64,000 nucleotides of DNA from Chthonomonas sp035294165 (GCF_035294165.1 NZ_DATGLN010000170.1:1-64000); one strand, 5' to 3'. Positions 17,386 through 25,990 are shown, counted from the stretch's first letter. Notes: a model not told the origin generated them from the sequence alone. Numbers and translations: made by a program.

Positions 17386-18537
17386 TTGCAGCGTCGGGAG
17401 TTTTTAGGTCGGATGGGCCAATGTTTGATCGGTGCTTATGTGGAAGTCCATAATAAATCTGCGGAAACACGAAAATCCGTGCAACCTGTGCAATTTGTCT
17501 CTTGGGGTGGTATTGGCAGTCCCAATCGTGTAAAAGGTGCGGCTTCGCTCGGTATAGATACCCATCGACTTCCGCTAAGTCCATGGCCTAATGCACAGGG
17601 CGAGTACGATTTTCAAGCAGCCGCTATCTATCTACCCTTGCTGAAGCGCTTCGGCCTCAAGACTGTTGTGTCGATCTTCAGCCACGGTGTGCCGGATTGG
17701 TTTTGGCAAAAGTATCCTGATACGAAGCCAAAAAACGCTCAGGGAGAACATGGTACCTGGGCCGGTTCCATCTGGAGCCCACAAGTCCATGTAGAGGTTC
17801 TAAAAGGCATTCAAGAGATTATTGCCTATTTGAGTAGGCACGAACTACTCCATCTGGTGGATGGTGTGGAAGTAGGGGTGGGAATGGAAGGGCAGTTATC
17901 CTATCTGTGGGGTTCGTTTTGGGCATTCGACCCCTACGCTCTCATGGCCTACCGTTATTTTCTTCGGGGTCGCTTTCCCTCTATAAAGTACCTCAACACG
18001 ATGTGGGGAACCCGCTATGTAGAGTTTGCCGATATTTTGCCCCCATTACGCTATGAGCAAACGGCAGCGTGCCGCACGTTTTTAGATTTTTATCGGCAGA
18101 GCATTCTGGAAACAGCGGAAGCATGGAGTGGCGCCGTTGCGACGAGGTTCCAGCCAAAAAGTTGGGTATGGCTCTCCCATTTTATTGCTCCTGACCAGCG
18201 GCCCTATGCTGCAAGGTATCCGGAATACTATCTATGCCATCTGCACCGACTTGGGCGTGCCGATGTGGCTATTGTGTCGGTGGTTCCCGGATGGCAAACC
18301 CGGCAGGAAGTAGATGGCTTACGCAGACTTGGGCTGCGTACAATCGGTGAGTGGGATATCACTCCGACCCCAAACCGACAGTTGCAACAGGCCCAACTTG
18401 CATGGGACTTAGGATGCGATGGCCTCTTCGTCGGTGTGCTTGAGAACTTAATGGATGAACAAGGCCACCTAAATGAGGTAGGCAGTACGACACAACGTAT
18501 TATTGAACAATGGAGAAGTGGTAAGAGGCCTGTTTGA
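17386..18537 (+). CDS. GH42/GH5-like glycoside hydrolase with Tat-like leader, TTG start
   Basis: The TTG at 17386 is preferred because AAAGGAGGA (17372-17380) ends 5 nt before it; the longer open frame overlaps the upstream gene. This gives 383 residues beginning MQRREFLGRMG, which resembles a Tat signal (Arg-Arg-x-Phe-Leu). The body looks like a clan A (beta/alpha)8 hydrolase of beta-galactosidase type. Segments are GIDTHRLPLSPWPNAQGEYDF, LKTVVSIFSHGVPDWFWQKY, VDGVEVGVGMEGQLSYLWG with a candidate acid Glu, FPSIKYLNTMWGTRYVEFADI (very GH42-like), and RLGLRTIGEWDITP with a candidate nucleophile Glu. It is shorter than classical GH42 (about 650-700) and lacks the trimerisation and C-terminal domains. 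It forms an operon with the preceding gene. The exact family and substrate are uncertain. Confidence 0.7.
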   Translation: MQRREFLGRMGQCLIGAYVEVHNKSAETRKSVQPVQFVSWGGIGSPNRVKGAASLGIDTHRLPLSPWPNAQGEYDFQAAAIYLPLLKRFGLKTVVSIFSHGVPDWFWQKYPDTKPKNAQGEHGTWAGSIWSPQVHVEVLKGIQEIIAYLSRHELLHLVDGVEVGVGMEGQLSYLWGSFWAFDPYALMAYRYFLRGRFPSIKYLNTMWGTRYVEFADILPPLRYEQTAACRTFLDFYRQSILETAEAWSGAVATRFQPKSWVWLSHFIAPDQRPYAARYPEYYLCHLHRLGRADVAIVSVVPGWQTRQEVDGLRRLGLRTIGEWDITPTPNRQLQQAQLAWDLGCDGLFVGVLENLMDEQGHLNEVGSTTQRIIEQWRSGKRPV

Positions 18538-18981
18538 CTTTTAGCCGTACCGTCGGAGGAACTAACGGTCAGCGAGTAAATAGAAAAGAAGAAGAAATCT
18601 CCCGTGAGTTGGGAATGTTGTAAGCGCTGCGCGCCCAGCATGCGACGGCTTTGCCCTAGCGGCAGAGCCTGCGAACTAGCATGATGTGCACAAAAAGCCT
18701 CTTGCCTTTCATTTCTCTTGCGCACAATTTTGTGGCAGAAGAAGGTTTGAATTGTCCAGGCAGTGCAGCTAACGGGGTTAAATAGAATCGGCTGTTTGAG
18801 TGGTACGTTCGAGTACCTCTTTCTGTTAGCTGTTAGGGGTGGAGAGTAGTCTAATTTGGGTGATGAGTTTCACATGGGGAGGATGCCCCGTTTTGTTTGC
18901 GGTGCCATCTATGTTACATTAAAAGAAGAGAGGAGGAAACCACACTTCCCCCGCGCGCCTTAGGTCAGCGGGTTTCATGCG
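18538..18981 (+). other. Intergenic region without recognisable gene
   Basis: About 440 bp between the glycosidase pair and ruvX. I see no coding frame with a plausible start and composition. There is a short GC stem (about 18877-18890) followed by four T residues, possibly a weak terminator, and a purine-rich AGAGAGGAGGAAA tract near 18930 with no start codon at usable distance. No known riboswitch or small RNA consensus was recognised. Confidence 0.4.
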
Positions 18982-18987
18982 TACAAT
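18982..18987 (+). promoter_or_regulatory. -10 element directly before ruvX (possible leaderless transcript)
   Basis: TACAAT ends 6 nt before the ruvX ATG, with no Shine-Dalgarno between. Transcription from it would begin at or very near the start codon. The -35 region is weak. Confidence 0.4.
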
Positions 18988-18993
18988 CTTATT

Positions 18994-19446
18994 ATGAAAA
19001 TATTAGGACTGGATGTTGGAGAAAAAACGATAGGGGTTGCTATAAGCGATGAGGAGGGGCGTTGGGCCTTTCCGCTGAAAACTATTATTCGCCAGGAGGG
19101 GTGGCGACGCGATATGGCAGCCCTTCGTGAGTTGATAGCGGCGGAGAAGATCGGGCGGATTGTGGTGGGAATGCCCCTGCAGTTAGACGGACAAAAAGGC
19201 GTTCAAGCTCAGAAAGTAGAGGCGTTTATTGCCATTTTGCGTAGAAATGTGCGTATTCCCATAGAGGTTCTTGATGAACGTCTAACCACAGTGGAGGCGG
19301 AGAAGGCTCTGCGTGCTTTGGAGACAGACCCGATGCGCCGAAAAGAGGTAATAGATGCGAACGCAGCCAGTTTGATTTTGCAGACCTATTTAGACCGTCG
19401 GCAGAATAAGCAAAACGAGCCGTTCAAACCGGAATCGCCGAGATAA
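18994..19446 (+). CDS. ruvX: Putative pre-16S rRNA nuclease / Holliday junction resolvase-like protein (YqgF/RuvX)
   Basis: This 150-residue RNase H-fold protein begins with the signature LGLDVGEKTIGVAISD. IVVGMPLQLDGQKG, VLDERLTT and VIDANAASLILQTYLDRR supply the remaining conserved acidic positions. The family processes the 5' end of 16S rRNA in E. coli (YqgF) and was earlier proposed to resolve Holliday junctions. Length is standard (about 140-150). There is no Shine-Dalgarno before the ATG. A -10-like TACAAT sits immediately upstream, so translation may be leaderless. It is not part of a visible operon: yqeG starts 188 bp downstream behind its own TACAAT element (about 19555). Confidence 0.95.
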   Translation: MKILGLDVGEKTIGVAISDEEGRWAFPLKTIIRQEGWRRDMAALRELIAAEKIGRIVVGMPLQLDGQKGVQAQKVEAFIAILRRNVRIPIEVLDERLTTVEAEKALRALETDPMRRKEVIDANAASLILQTYLDRRQNKQNEPFKPESPR

Positions 19447-19634
19447 GAGGTGTGCAGCGAGCCGACCGTGCAGGAAATGTCGTACTTACGCAGATTTGGT
19501 TGAAACCATACGCCCGTTGGGTGCTTCCTTCGCTCTCTCGCTCGTCGAATCGTGTACAATAATAAAAGAGTCTCTGTGGGCTTAGAGCATTTTGCTTATA
19601 GGCAAGTGACGAGCGCATTATGATGGGTGTTTGA

Positions 19635-20267
19635 ATGGCACTATCTGGCAAGCATAAAGGGCGGATGCAGAAAGAGGGTGGGTGTTCGAGGGGAGCCGCA
19701 GAAGAGCCGCTGGATGCGAGTATGGAGATAGGAGAACGAAAAGGGATTTTACGATTTTGTCCTCATCGTTATGTGCGTTCCGTTCTCGATGTCGCCCCTC
19801 AAGAGCTATGGGAGCGCGGGTTCAGAGGGGTTATTTTGGACTTAGATAACACGTTGGTGCGGTGGCAAAAAGAGGAGATCGAGGCCGAGTTGGCGAATTG
19901 GATTGAAAGTCTAAAGCAACTAGGTATTCGCATCTGTCTGCTCTCCAACTCCCTGCGCACGGGGCGGTCGCAGCGCATTGCCCGCCGTTTTGGCATTGAG
20001 GCTGTGGGGTGGGCAAGGAAGCCTTCGCGGAGCGGGTTCCGACGCGCTTTAGAGGCGCTTGGCACCTCGCCTGCGGAGACGGTGATCATAGGCGACCAGA
20101 TGTTTACAGACATTTTCGGTGGCAATCGCATGGGGTTATACACCATTATGGTGCAGCCGTTGCATCCGCATGAGTTTCTCTACACACGTTTGGTAAGTCG
20201 TCCACCGGAGCGGCTGCTTCTATGGTACTTTCGGCGTAGAGGGCATTTAAAGGAGGCGCGACTTTAG
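19635..20267 (+). CDS. yqeG: YqeG-family HAD-type phosphatase (IIIA subfamily)
   Basis: This HAD-superfamily hydrolase has motif I DLDNTLV (nucleophile Asp at about residue 68), motif II LLSNS and motif IV VIIGDQMFTDIFGGNRMG. The YqeG family includes PGP-type phosphatases. Conserved similarity begins only near residue 40 (RFCPHRYVRSVLDVAPQEL). The 30-40-residue basic/Gly-rich N-terminus may therefore be untranslated; an ATG at 19722 would give a 181-residue protein closer to the family length (about 170-180), but neither start has a strong ribosome binding site. The next gene, aroE, begins 6 bp after the stop. yqeG next to aroE is a recurrent arrangement in Firmicutes, where yqeH lies between them; yqeH is absent here. 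Confidence 0.88.
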   Translation: MALSGKHKGRMQKEGGCSRGAAEEPLDASMEIGERKGILRFCPHRYVRSVLDVAPQELWERGFRGVILDLDNTLVRWQKEEIEAELANWIESLKQLGIRICLLSNSLRTGRSQRIARRFGIEAVGWARKPSRSGFRRALEALGTSPAETVIIGDQMFTDIFGGNRMGLYTIMVQPLHPHEFLYTRLVSRPPERLLLWYFRRRGHLKEARL

Positions 20268-20273
20268 GGATTC

Positions 20274-21149
20274 ATGCATGAGATAAGCGGAAAAACGCGG
20301 GTGGTAGGGGTGTTCGGTTGGCCGATAGAACACAGTTTGTCTCCGGCCATGCACAATGCCGCCTTTGCCGCTTTGGGGCTTTCGTGGGTCTATGTGCCAT
20401 TCCCGGTGCCTCCGGATGGGCTACAAAAGGCACTTGCGGCGCTACCCGCCTTAGGGATCGTAGGGGTAAACCTAACGATTCCCCATAAAGAGCGGGCTAT
20501 AGAATATATGCACGAACTCACCCCCATAGCGGAGGCGATTGGTGCTATTAACACGGTGCACTGTCTGCCGGAGGGGCTTTTGGGAGATAACACCGACGGG
20601 GAGGGGTTTTTTCGCCCTTTGCAGGAGCGCCACTATGATGTGGGTGGAAAAGCCGCGCTTCTCGTGGGAGCTGGGGGAGCGGCACGGGCAGTGGCCTACA
20701 CGTTAGTTCAGAAAGGCATTAAGAAATTGACAATCGCAAACCGCACACCGGAGCGTGCCGAACAGCTTGCGGAATGGGTACATGCACGCTGTCCCTTGAG
20801 TTGTGAGGTAGAGGCCATAAGCTTAGACTGCCGGTCGCGTCTGCGCGCAGTGATGAAAGAGGCCCAGCTTCTGGTAAACTCAACGAGTGTGGGGATGTAT
20901 CCTCATCACGAGGCCGAGCCGCCGATCCCGCCGGAGTGGCTTCAAGCGAATTGTTTAGTGTATGATCTCGTCTATAATCCTATGGAGACACGCCTTTTGC
21001 AGGCAGCGCGGGCGCGCGGTTGCGCAACCATAGACGGCGTGCAGATGTTGGTATGGCAAGGCGCTGCGGCTTTTGAAAGATGGGTAGGGCAAAGCCCACC
21101 GGTGGCAACGATGGAAGCGGCCGTAAGAGGTAAACTACAGGGAGCCTAG
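20274..21149 (+). CDS. aroE: Shikimate dehydrogenase (NADP+)
   Basis: This 291-residue cytosolic enzyme reduces 3-dehydroshikimate to shikimate in chorismate and aromatic amino acid biosynthesis. Substrate-binding motifs are GWPIEHSLSPAMHNAAF and NLTIPHKE with catalytic Lys72. The catalytic Asp108 is in GDNTDGEGF. The NADP Rossmann loop is VGAGGAARAVAYTL, followed by the NRT motif (ANRTPERAEQLA) that selects NADPH. NSTSVGMYP and VYDLVYNPMETRLL complete the family pattern. Length is usual (about 270-290). It lies 6 bp after yqeG and is presumably cotranscribed with it. Confidence 0.97.
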   Translation: MHEISGKTRVVGVFGWPIEHSLSPAMHNAAFAALGLSWVYVPFPVPPDGLQKALAALPALGIVGVNLTIPHKERAIEYMHELTPIAEAIGAINTVHCLPEGLLGDNTDGEGFFRPLQERHYDVGGKAALLVGAGGAARAVAYTLVQKGIKKLTIANRTPERAEQLAEWVHARCPLSCEVEAISLDCRSRLRAVMKEAQLLVNSTSVGMYPHHEAEPPIPPEWLQANCLVYDLVYNPMETRLLQAARARGCATIDGVQMLVWQGAAAFERWVGQSPPVATMEAAVRGKLQGA

Positions 21150-21510
21150 AGGCGTAGCCGAAAATAGAACAGATGCTCCTGGTGGTAGGGAACAAAAAAG
21201 ACTACAAAAGTGTTCTATATAGTTAGCAAGGTCTGCGTGTCTTTTCGGCCAGTGTTGGCAAAAATGCGTGGTAGCGGAGACGGTTATCCGAAAGCACTCA
21301 TTATTCGTTCATTAGTAGACCGTTTCTGCCGAAGGGTGCCTTCGGGCAGCACAAAAAAAGTGCTTGCACTCACAGAAAGCTTGTGATATAATCGGCGCAG
21401 CGTTTGACATCAGTAAACGCAAGCGCAGTTCTGTGGTGGCTGCGTTCGTCGCAGCGATAGGAAGATAGATAGAAACCAACACGAACTCGCATAGGGTGGA
21501 GATAACTACC
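21150..21510 (+). promoter_or_regulatory. Leader and promoter region of the pil locus
   Basis: No gene is seen here. A stem-loop at 21326-21349 (10 bp, one bulged G, 3-nt loop) lies just upstream of an extended -10 promoter. That promoter has TTGCAC at 21364-21369, a 17-bp spacer, and TG-A-TATAAT at 21384-21392 with a perfect hexamer at 21387-21392. Transcription would start near 21399, leaving a 5' leader of about 110 nt before pilB. I looked for a cyclic-di-GMP riboswitch and did not find its conserved core. Confidence 0.55.
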
Positions 21511-23274
21511 ATGGTAATGGCACGCAAAAGTATGGGCGACTATATGCTGGAGAAGGGCTATGCCACCCAGAGCCAAATAGAAGAGGCTCGTAAAATCCAG
21601 CAGACAACAAAGCAAGACCTTGCGCGCATTCTCATCGAGATGGGCATTAATCCCGTACACGTCTACGAGGCAAAAGCCCAGGAGATGGGAGTCGCTTTCG
21701 TTAACCTCACCACCTACAAACCGGATCCGAGCGCAATTAACGTGGTGCCCGACCATGTGGCCAAGGCCCACAATGTGCTGCCGGTGAAAAAAGATGGCCA
21801 GGTGCTCTATGTGGCTATGGGCGACGTGAATAACCTCGAAGTGCAAGACACACTGCGTATGGTCTCACGGTGCCAGATACGGCCGGTTCTCGCCGTGCCC
21901 GACCAGATAGAGCAGGCGCTTACCACCTATTATGGAGGAGGCGTGTCGGCCAATGCCAACTCGGACGGCGCCAAGCCGAGCACAGAGCTGGTCGACTCGG
22001 ATGCGCGTTCCGCCATGGCGCAAGCAATGGCCGAATATGGCGCCCGTGGCGAGGCCGCTAAAGAGGTGGATGAGGAATCGGACTTGCGTGAGCTGGTGGA
22101 TCAAGCACCCATTGTTCGCCTGGCGGCCACCATCTTGCAACAGGCCATTAAAGAGCGTGCCTCCGATATTCATATCGAGCCGGATCGCCGTGGAATTCGC
22201 GTGCGTTACCGCATTGATGGCGTGCTCCATGAGATCATGCAGATGCCCGCCTATCTCAAGCTCCCTCTCGTGGCCCGCTACAAAATCCTGGCCGAAATGA
22301 ACATCGCCGAACGCCGCGTGCCGCAGGATGGTCGTATTGCCACACGCTATCAGGGCAAAGAGTACGACCTGCGCGTCTCCTGCTTGCCCAACCTGCACGG
22401 TGAGAAGATCGTCATGCGCATCCTCGACAAAAACAGCGTGATGATCGGTCTAAACAAACTCGGTTTTTTGCCGGAGGTGCAGGCGCAGCTCGAGGAGCTT
22501 GCCTCGCAGCCGAACGGTATGATCCTCTCCACCGGCCCTACCGGACATGGGAAAACCACTACCCAGTACTCCCTGCTGAACAAATTGAACACAGTGGAGA
22601 AGAACATCCTAACGATTGAAGACCCAGTAGAGTACGTGCTTAGCGGCGTTACGCAGGTGCAGGTCAACCGAAAGGCCGGGCTTACATTTGCCACAGCCCT
22701 GCGCGCCTTCCTCCGCCAAGACCCCGACATCATCATGGTAGGAGAGATGCGCGACCTCGAAACCGCAGAGATCGCCATTGAGGCTGCTCTTACCGGTCAC
22801 CTCGTTCTCTCCACGCTGCACACCAACGATGCGCCGTCGGCCACCATCCGCCTTATTGACATGGGCGTGGAACCCTTCCTTATCTCGGCAACGGTGATAG
22901 GGGTTCTGGCACAGCGCCTCGCACGGCGCATCTGCAATGAGTGCAAAGAGTTCTATGAGGCGCCGGCCTCCGACCTGAGGAAGTTTGGCTTTAAGGTGGA
23001 AGACCCGGCCCAAACCGTGCAGTTGGCGCGTGGGCGTGGATGTGAGGCCTGCCGCCACACCGGCTATCGAGGGCGTATCGGCATTTACGAGTTGATGCGT
23101 CTCAATGCCGAGATCGCCGAAATGATCGTGCGCCGCGCCCCTTTGGCCGACCTGAAGGAGGCTGCAAAGGCCAACGGCATGATGGAGTTGCGTGAGGATG
23201 GGTTGGCGAAGGTGCTCCAGGGTATTACCACTCCTGAAGAGGTGATGCGTACGGTCTTCACGGCAGGCTATTGA
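21511..23274 (+). CDS. pilB: Type IV pilus assembly / type II secretion ATPase PilB (GspE family)
   Basis: This 587-residue cytoplasmic motor powers pilus or pseudopilus assembly. The ATG at 21511 is favoured by GGTGGAG 9 nt upstream; a GTG at 21496 is the alternative. Domain order is an N-terminal MshEN/GspE-N domain (about 1-140), a charged linker, N2D (about 195-310) and the ATPase domain. The Walker A is GPTGHGKTT (about 342-350), with His where Ser is usual. The Asp box (TIEDPVEYVL), Walker B (IIMVGEMRDLETAEIA) and His box (GHLVLSTLHTNDA) are intact. The zinc-binding tetracysteine motif (CNECKEF and GCEACRHTGYRGR) typical of PilB/GspE is present. It is first in a pilB-pilT-pilC-pilD cluster. 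Confidence 0.96.
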   Translation: MVMARKSMGDYMLEKGYATQSQIEEARKIQQTTKQDLARILIEMGINPVHVYEAKAQEMGVAFVNLTTYKPDPSAINVVPDHVAKAHNVLPVKKDGQVLYVAMGDVNNLEVQDTLRMVSRCQIRPVLAVPDQIEQALTTYYGGGVSANANSDGAKPSTELVDSDARSAMAQAMAEYGARGEAAKEVDEESDLRELVDQAPIVRLAATILQQAIKERASDIHIEPDRRGIRVRYRIDGVLHEIMQMPAYLKLPLVARYKILAEMNIAERRVPQDGRIATRYQGKEYDLRVSCLPNLHGEKIVMRILDKNSVMIGLNKLGFLPEVQAQLEELASQPNGMILSTGPTGHGKTTTQYSLLNKLNTVEKNILTIEDPVEYVLSGVTQVQVNRKAGLTFATALRAFLRQDPDIIMVGEMRDLETAEIAIEAALTGHLVLSTLHTNDAPSATIRLIDMGVEPFLISATVIGVLAQRLARRICNECKEFYEAPASDLRKFGFKVEDPAQTVQLARGRGCEACRHTGYRGRIGIYELMRLNAEIAEMIVRRAPLADLKEAAKANGMMELREDGLAKVLQGITTPEEVMRTVFTAGY

Positions 23275-23306
23275 GCCTTCTTGAAGATTTGGTGCGTATA
23301 CTATTT

Positions 23307-23336
23307 AGAGAGCGCGCTATGCTTGCTGCGCTCTCT
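23307..23336 (+). other. Stem-loop between pilB and pilT
   Basis: A perfect 9-bp stem (23307-23315 with 23328-23336) with a 12-nt loop sits in the 102-bp pilB-pilT spacer. No T run follows directly. It may set the relative level of the two mRNAs by pausing or by RNase protection. Confidence 0.45.
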
Positions 23337-23376
23337 GAAAAAGCACTCTTTTGAATTCTGAAAGGGTTTTACGGAA

Positions 23377-24651
23377 GTGTCAAATTTGAATCCGCCTAAT
23401 CGTCCACCCCAACAAGGGACACCACCGGTGGCCAATCCACTGATGGGCACTCCGACAACCGGAGGAACGCCCCCGCCACCGGTAAGCCCTCCGCCTCAGG
23501 CGGTGCAGGTAACAAGCGCACGCCCCGCACCGCTCGATGACGCACACATAGATGACCTCCTGCGCATCGTTGTAGAGAAGGGAGCCTCCGACCTGCATCT
23601 GGCCGTGGGCATCCCGCCTGTCGTGCGCATAGATGGCGCTCTACAGCCGCTGCCGTTCGAAAAAGTAACCCCGCGCGACTCGCAGCGCCTCGTCTACGAA
23701 ATCCTCACCGACGAGCAGATACAGCGCTTTGAGACCGACCTCGAGCTCGACTTTTCGTATCAGATGGCGCGGTCGGCTCGTTTCCGCGTAAACGTGTTTC
23801 GAGATAAGGGGAATGTGGCGAGCGCCTTCCGCCAAATTCCGCAAAAAATTCCTACCATCGAACAGCTCGGACTTCCGTCCGTGCTTATCGAGCTAACGCG
23901 CCTACCACGCGGGTTGGTGCTGGTAACAGGGCCTACCGGTTCCGGTAAATCCACCACCCTTGCGGCCATGATTGACCGCATCAACTCGGAGCAGAGCCGC
24001 CATATCATCACTATCGAGGACCCCATCGAGTACCTTCATACGCATAAGTTCAGCATCATAAACCAGCGCGAGGTGGGGCAGGATACGCGCCAGTTCAGCA
24101 AGGCTCTGCGTGCCGCTCTGCGCGAAGACCCCGATGTAATCCTCGTTGGAGAGATGCGTGACCTAGAAACCATGCAGATGGCGGTCTCCGCCGCCGAAAC
24201 GGGGCACCTGGTGTTTGCAACCCTCCACACGAACTCTGCGGCAACCTCGGTGGAACGTATCGTCGACTCGTTCCCGCCAGGCCAGCAGGAGCAGGTGCGT
24301 CTGCAGCTCTCTAACAACCTTCAGGCCATTCTCTGCCAGCAGCTGCTTCCGCGGGCCGGCCAGCCCGGTCGCGTGTGCGCCATGGAGATCATGCGGGCCA
24401 GCCCGGCCATTCGCAATCTCATCCGTGAAAACAAGGCCCACCAGATCACCTCGATGATCCAGACCAGTGGAAGCCTTGGTATGCAGACGATGGATCAAGC
24501 TTTGCGCGACCTCTATCTACGCGGCCTGATTACGCTGGAAGAGGCCATGTCGCGCGCGATGAACCCAACCGAACTCGAAAAGATGATCCGTACCGTCACC
24601 ATGCCGCAAGGGGGACAACCCGGCGGCCAGGGCGGTATGAACCGACACTAG
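23377..24651 (+). CDS. pilT: Twitching/retraction ATPase PilT
   Basis: This 424-residue hexameric ATPase drives pilus retraction. It starts with GTG. The first 50 residues are a Pro/Gly/Thr-rich tail not found in most PilTs (usually about 345-370 residues). The core follows: LLRIVVEKGASDLHLAVG, LDFSYQMARSARFRVNVF, Walker A GPTGSGKST, Asp box TIEDPIEYLH, Walker B VILVGEMRDLETMQMAVSAA, His box GHLVFATLHTNSA, and the PilT-specific AIRNLIRENKAHQI. No tetracysteine motif is present, which distinguishes it from PilB. A retraction ATPase argues that the locus makes dynamic type IV pili rather than only a type II secretion pseudopilus. It is separated from pilC by only 10 bp. Confidence 0.96.
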   Translation: MSNLNPPNRPPQQGTPPVANPLMGTPTTGGTPPPPVSPPPQAVQVTSARPAPLDDAHIDDLLRIVVEKGASDLHLAVGIPPVVRIDGALQPLPFEKVTPRDSQRLVYEILTDEQIQRFETDLELDFSYQMARSARFRVNVFRDKGNVASAFRQIPQKIPTIEQLGLPSVLIELTRLPRGLVLVTGPTGSGKSTTLAAMIDRINSEQSRHIITIEDPIEYLHTHKFSIINQREVGQDTRQFSKALRAALREDPDVILVGEMRDLETMQMAVSAAETGHLVFATLHTNSAATSVERIVDSFPPGQQEQVRLQLSNNLQAILCQQLLPRAGQPGRVCAMEIMRASPAIRNLIRENKAHQITSMIQTSGSLGMQTMDQALRDLYLRGLITLEEAMSRAMNPTELEKMIRTVTMPQGGQPGGQGGMNRH

Positions 24652-24661
24652 GAGGCTGCTC

Positions 24662-25894
24662 ATGCCTATCTTTCAGTACACCGTAAGCGACGCCACGGGT
24701 AACGTGCGCACGGGGACGTCGGAAGCCGAAAGCGAAGAGATACTTACTCGACGCCTACAAGAGCAGGGCTTTCGCGTCACCACCATAAAGAAAACCGGTA
24801 AAGCACGAGGGACGACCTCCGGCACCGGCTTCGGCCGGGTAAAACTGCGCGATGTTGCCATCTTCTGTCGCCAGTTCTCTACCATGATTGACGCGGGCGT
24901 CTCGCTGGTGCGTACGCTCGATGTGTTGGGAGAGCAGACCCAAAACCCCAAGCTCCGTCGCATCATTAAAGAGATTCAGGTGGAGGTGGAGGGCGGTTCC
25001 ACGCTCTCAAAGGCCATGTCGAGGTACCCCGCCGTGTTCAATAACCTCTTCATCGGGCTTATCCGAGCCGGAGAGGTCGGCGGTGTCCTTGAGGAGTCAC
25101 TTCAACGCCTTGCCCACTTCCTCGAAAAGGATATGGAGCTGCGGCGCAAGGTGAAATCGGCTCTTACCTACCCCACCATCGTGGTGATCGTGGCGGTGCT
25201 CATTGTGTTGGGCTTAACCACCTTCATCGTGCCGAAATTCATAGACCTGTTTAAAGACCTGGGCGTGAAAGAGCTGCCCTGGATGACACAGGTGCTGGTG
25301 GACTTCAGCAACTTCCTGAAGAGCGAATGGTACATCGGGCTGCTTATCATCTTCCTCGTGTGGTTTTCCATCAAGATGCTAGGCCGTACCCGCCCGGGCC
25401 GAAGGTTTATTGACCGCTTCAAAATCTCCTGGATACCCGTCTTCAGCAAGCTGATCCACAAAGTCACTTTGGCACGGTTTGCCCGCACGCTTTCAACGCT
25501 GCTCTCCGCCGGTGTGCCCATTCTGCAGGCGATGGAGACGGTGGCCGGAGCGGTGGGCAACGTTATTGTAAGCGACGCCATTATGGCGGCACGTGCCCGC
25601 ATTCGTGAGGGCGAGCGCATTAAAGACCCTCTAGAGAAGAGCCGGCTCTTCCCACCGATGGTCGTCCATATGATCTCCATCGGGGAGGAATCGGGTTCGC
25701 TCGATCACATGCTTACGAAGGTGGCCGATTTCTACGAGGGCGAAGTGGATGCTCAGCTCCAGTCGCTCACAGCGGCCATCGAGCCGATAATGATCGTGTT
25801 CCTAGGGTTCTGCGTAGGTTTCATCGTTATCGCGCTCTTCATGCCGCTGATTCAGGTGGTATCCAACCTGAGCGGTGGCGGCGGCGGAGATTAA
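24662..25894 (+). CDS. pilC: Type IV pilus inner-membrane platform protein PilC (GspF family)
   Basis: This 410-residue polytopic protein anchors the assembly machinery and the ATPases. It carries the N-terminal ArmP-like segment (FQYTVSDATGNVRTGTSEAE), two GspF domains (about 70-190 and 273-395) with the family pattern FCRQFSTMIDAGVSLVRTLDVL and FARTLSTLLSAGVPILQAMETV, and three membrane helices (about 170-195, 220-240, 375-400). GEVGGVLEESLQRLA and GEESGSLDHMLTKVADFYEGEVD are characteristic. It ends in a Gly-rich tail. It starts 10 bp after pilT with an AGGAGG ribosome binding site, so the two are cotranslated. Confidence 0.96.
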   Translation: MPIFQYTVSDATGNVRTGTSEAESEEILTRRLQEQGFRVTTIKKTGKARGTTSGTGFGRVKLRDVAIFCRQFSTMIDAGVSLVRTLDVLGEQTQNPKLRRIIKEIQVEVEGGSTLSKAMSRYPAVFNNLFIGLIRAGEVGGVLEESLQRLAHFLEKDMELRRKVKSALTYPTIVVIVAVLIVLGLTTFIVPKFIDLFKDLGVKELPWMTQVLVDFSNFLKSEWYIGLLIIFLVWFSIKMLGRTRPGRRFIDRFKISWIPVFSKLIHKVTLARFARTLSTLLSAGVPILQAMETVAGAVGNVIVSDAIMAARARIREGERIKDPLEKSRLFPPMVVHMISIGEESGSLDHMLTKVADFYEGEVDAQLQSLTAAIEPIMIVFLGFCVGFIVIALFMPLIQVVSNLSGGGGGD

Positions 25895-25930
25895 ACCATC
25901 CCAACCGCCTTGCTCGCACTCTGTTTGAAC

Positions 25931-25961
25931 CAACCAGGCTCCCCCAAGGGGAGCCTGGTTG
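25931..25961 (+). terminator. Strong 14-bp hairpin between pilC and pilD
   Basis: A perfect 14-bp GC-rich inverted repeat (25931-25944 with 25948-25961) has a 3-nt loop. It lacks a downstream T tract, so it may be an attenuator, an mRNA-stabilising 3' end, or a factor-dependent terminator rather than a classic intrinsic one. Confidence 0.55.
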
Positions 25962-25990
25962 CAGCCAACTGTTGAAGTAGAAGCACGCTC

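Noticed and set aside
21230..21330. Possible cyclic-di-GMP riboswitch before pilB
   Set aside because: A GGTAGCGGAGACGGTTATCC stretch resembles one arm, but the conserved GGGCAAACC and GCAAAGCC core elements are absent.
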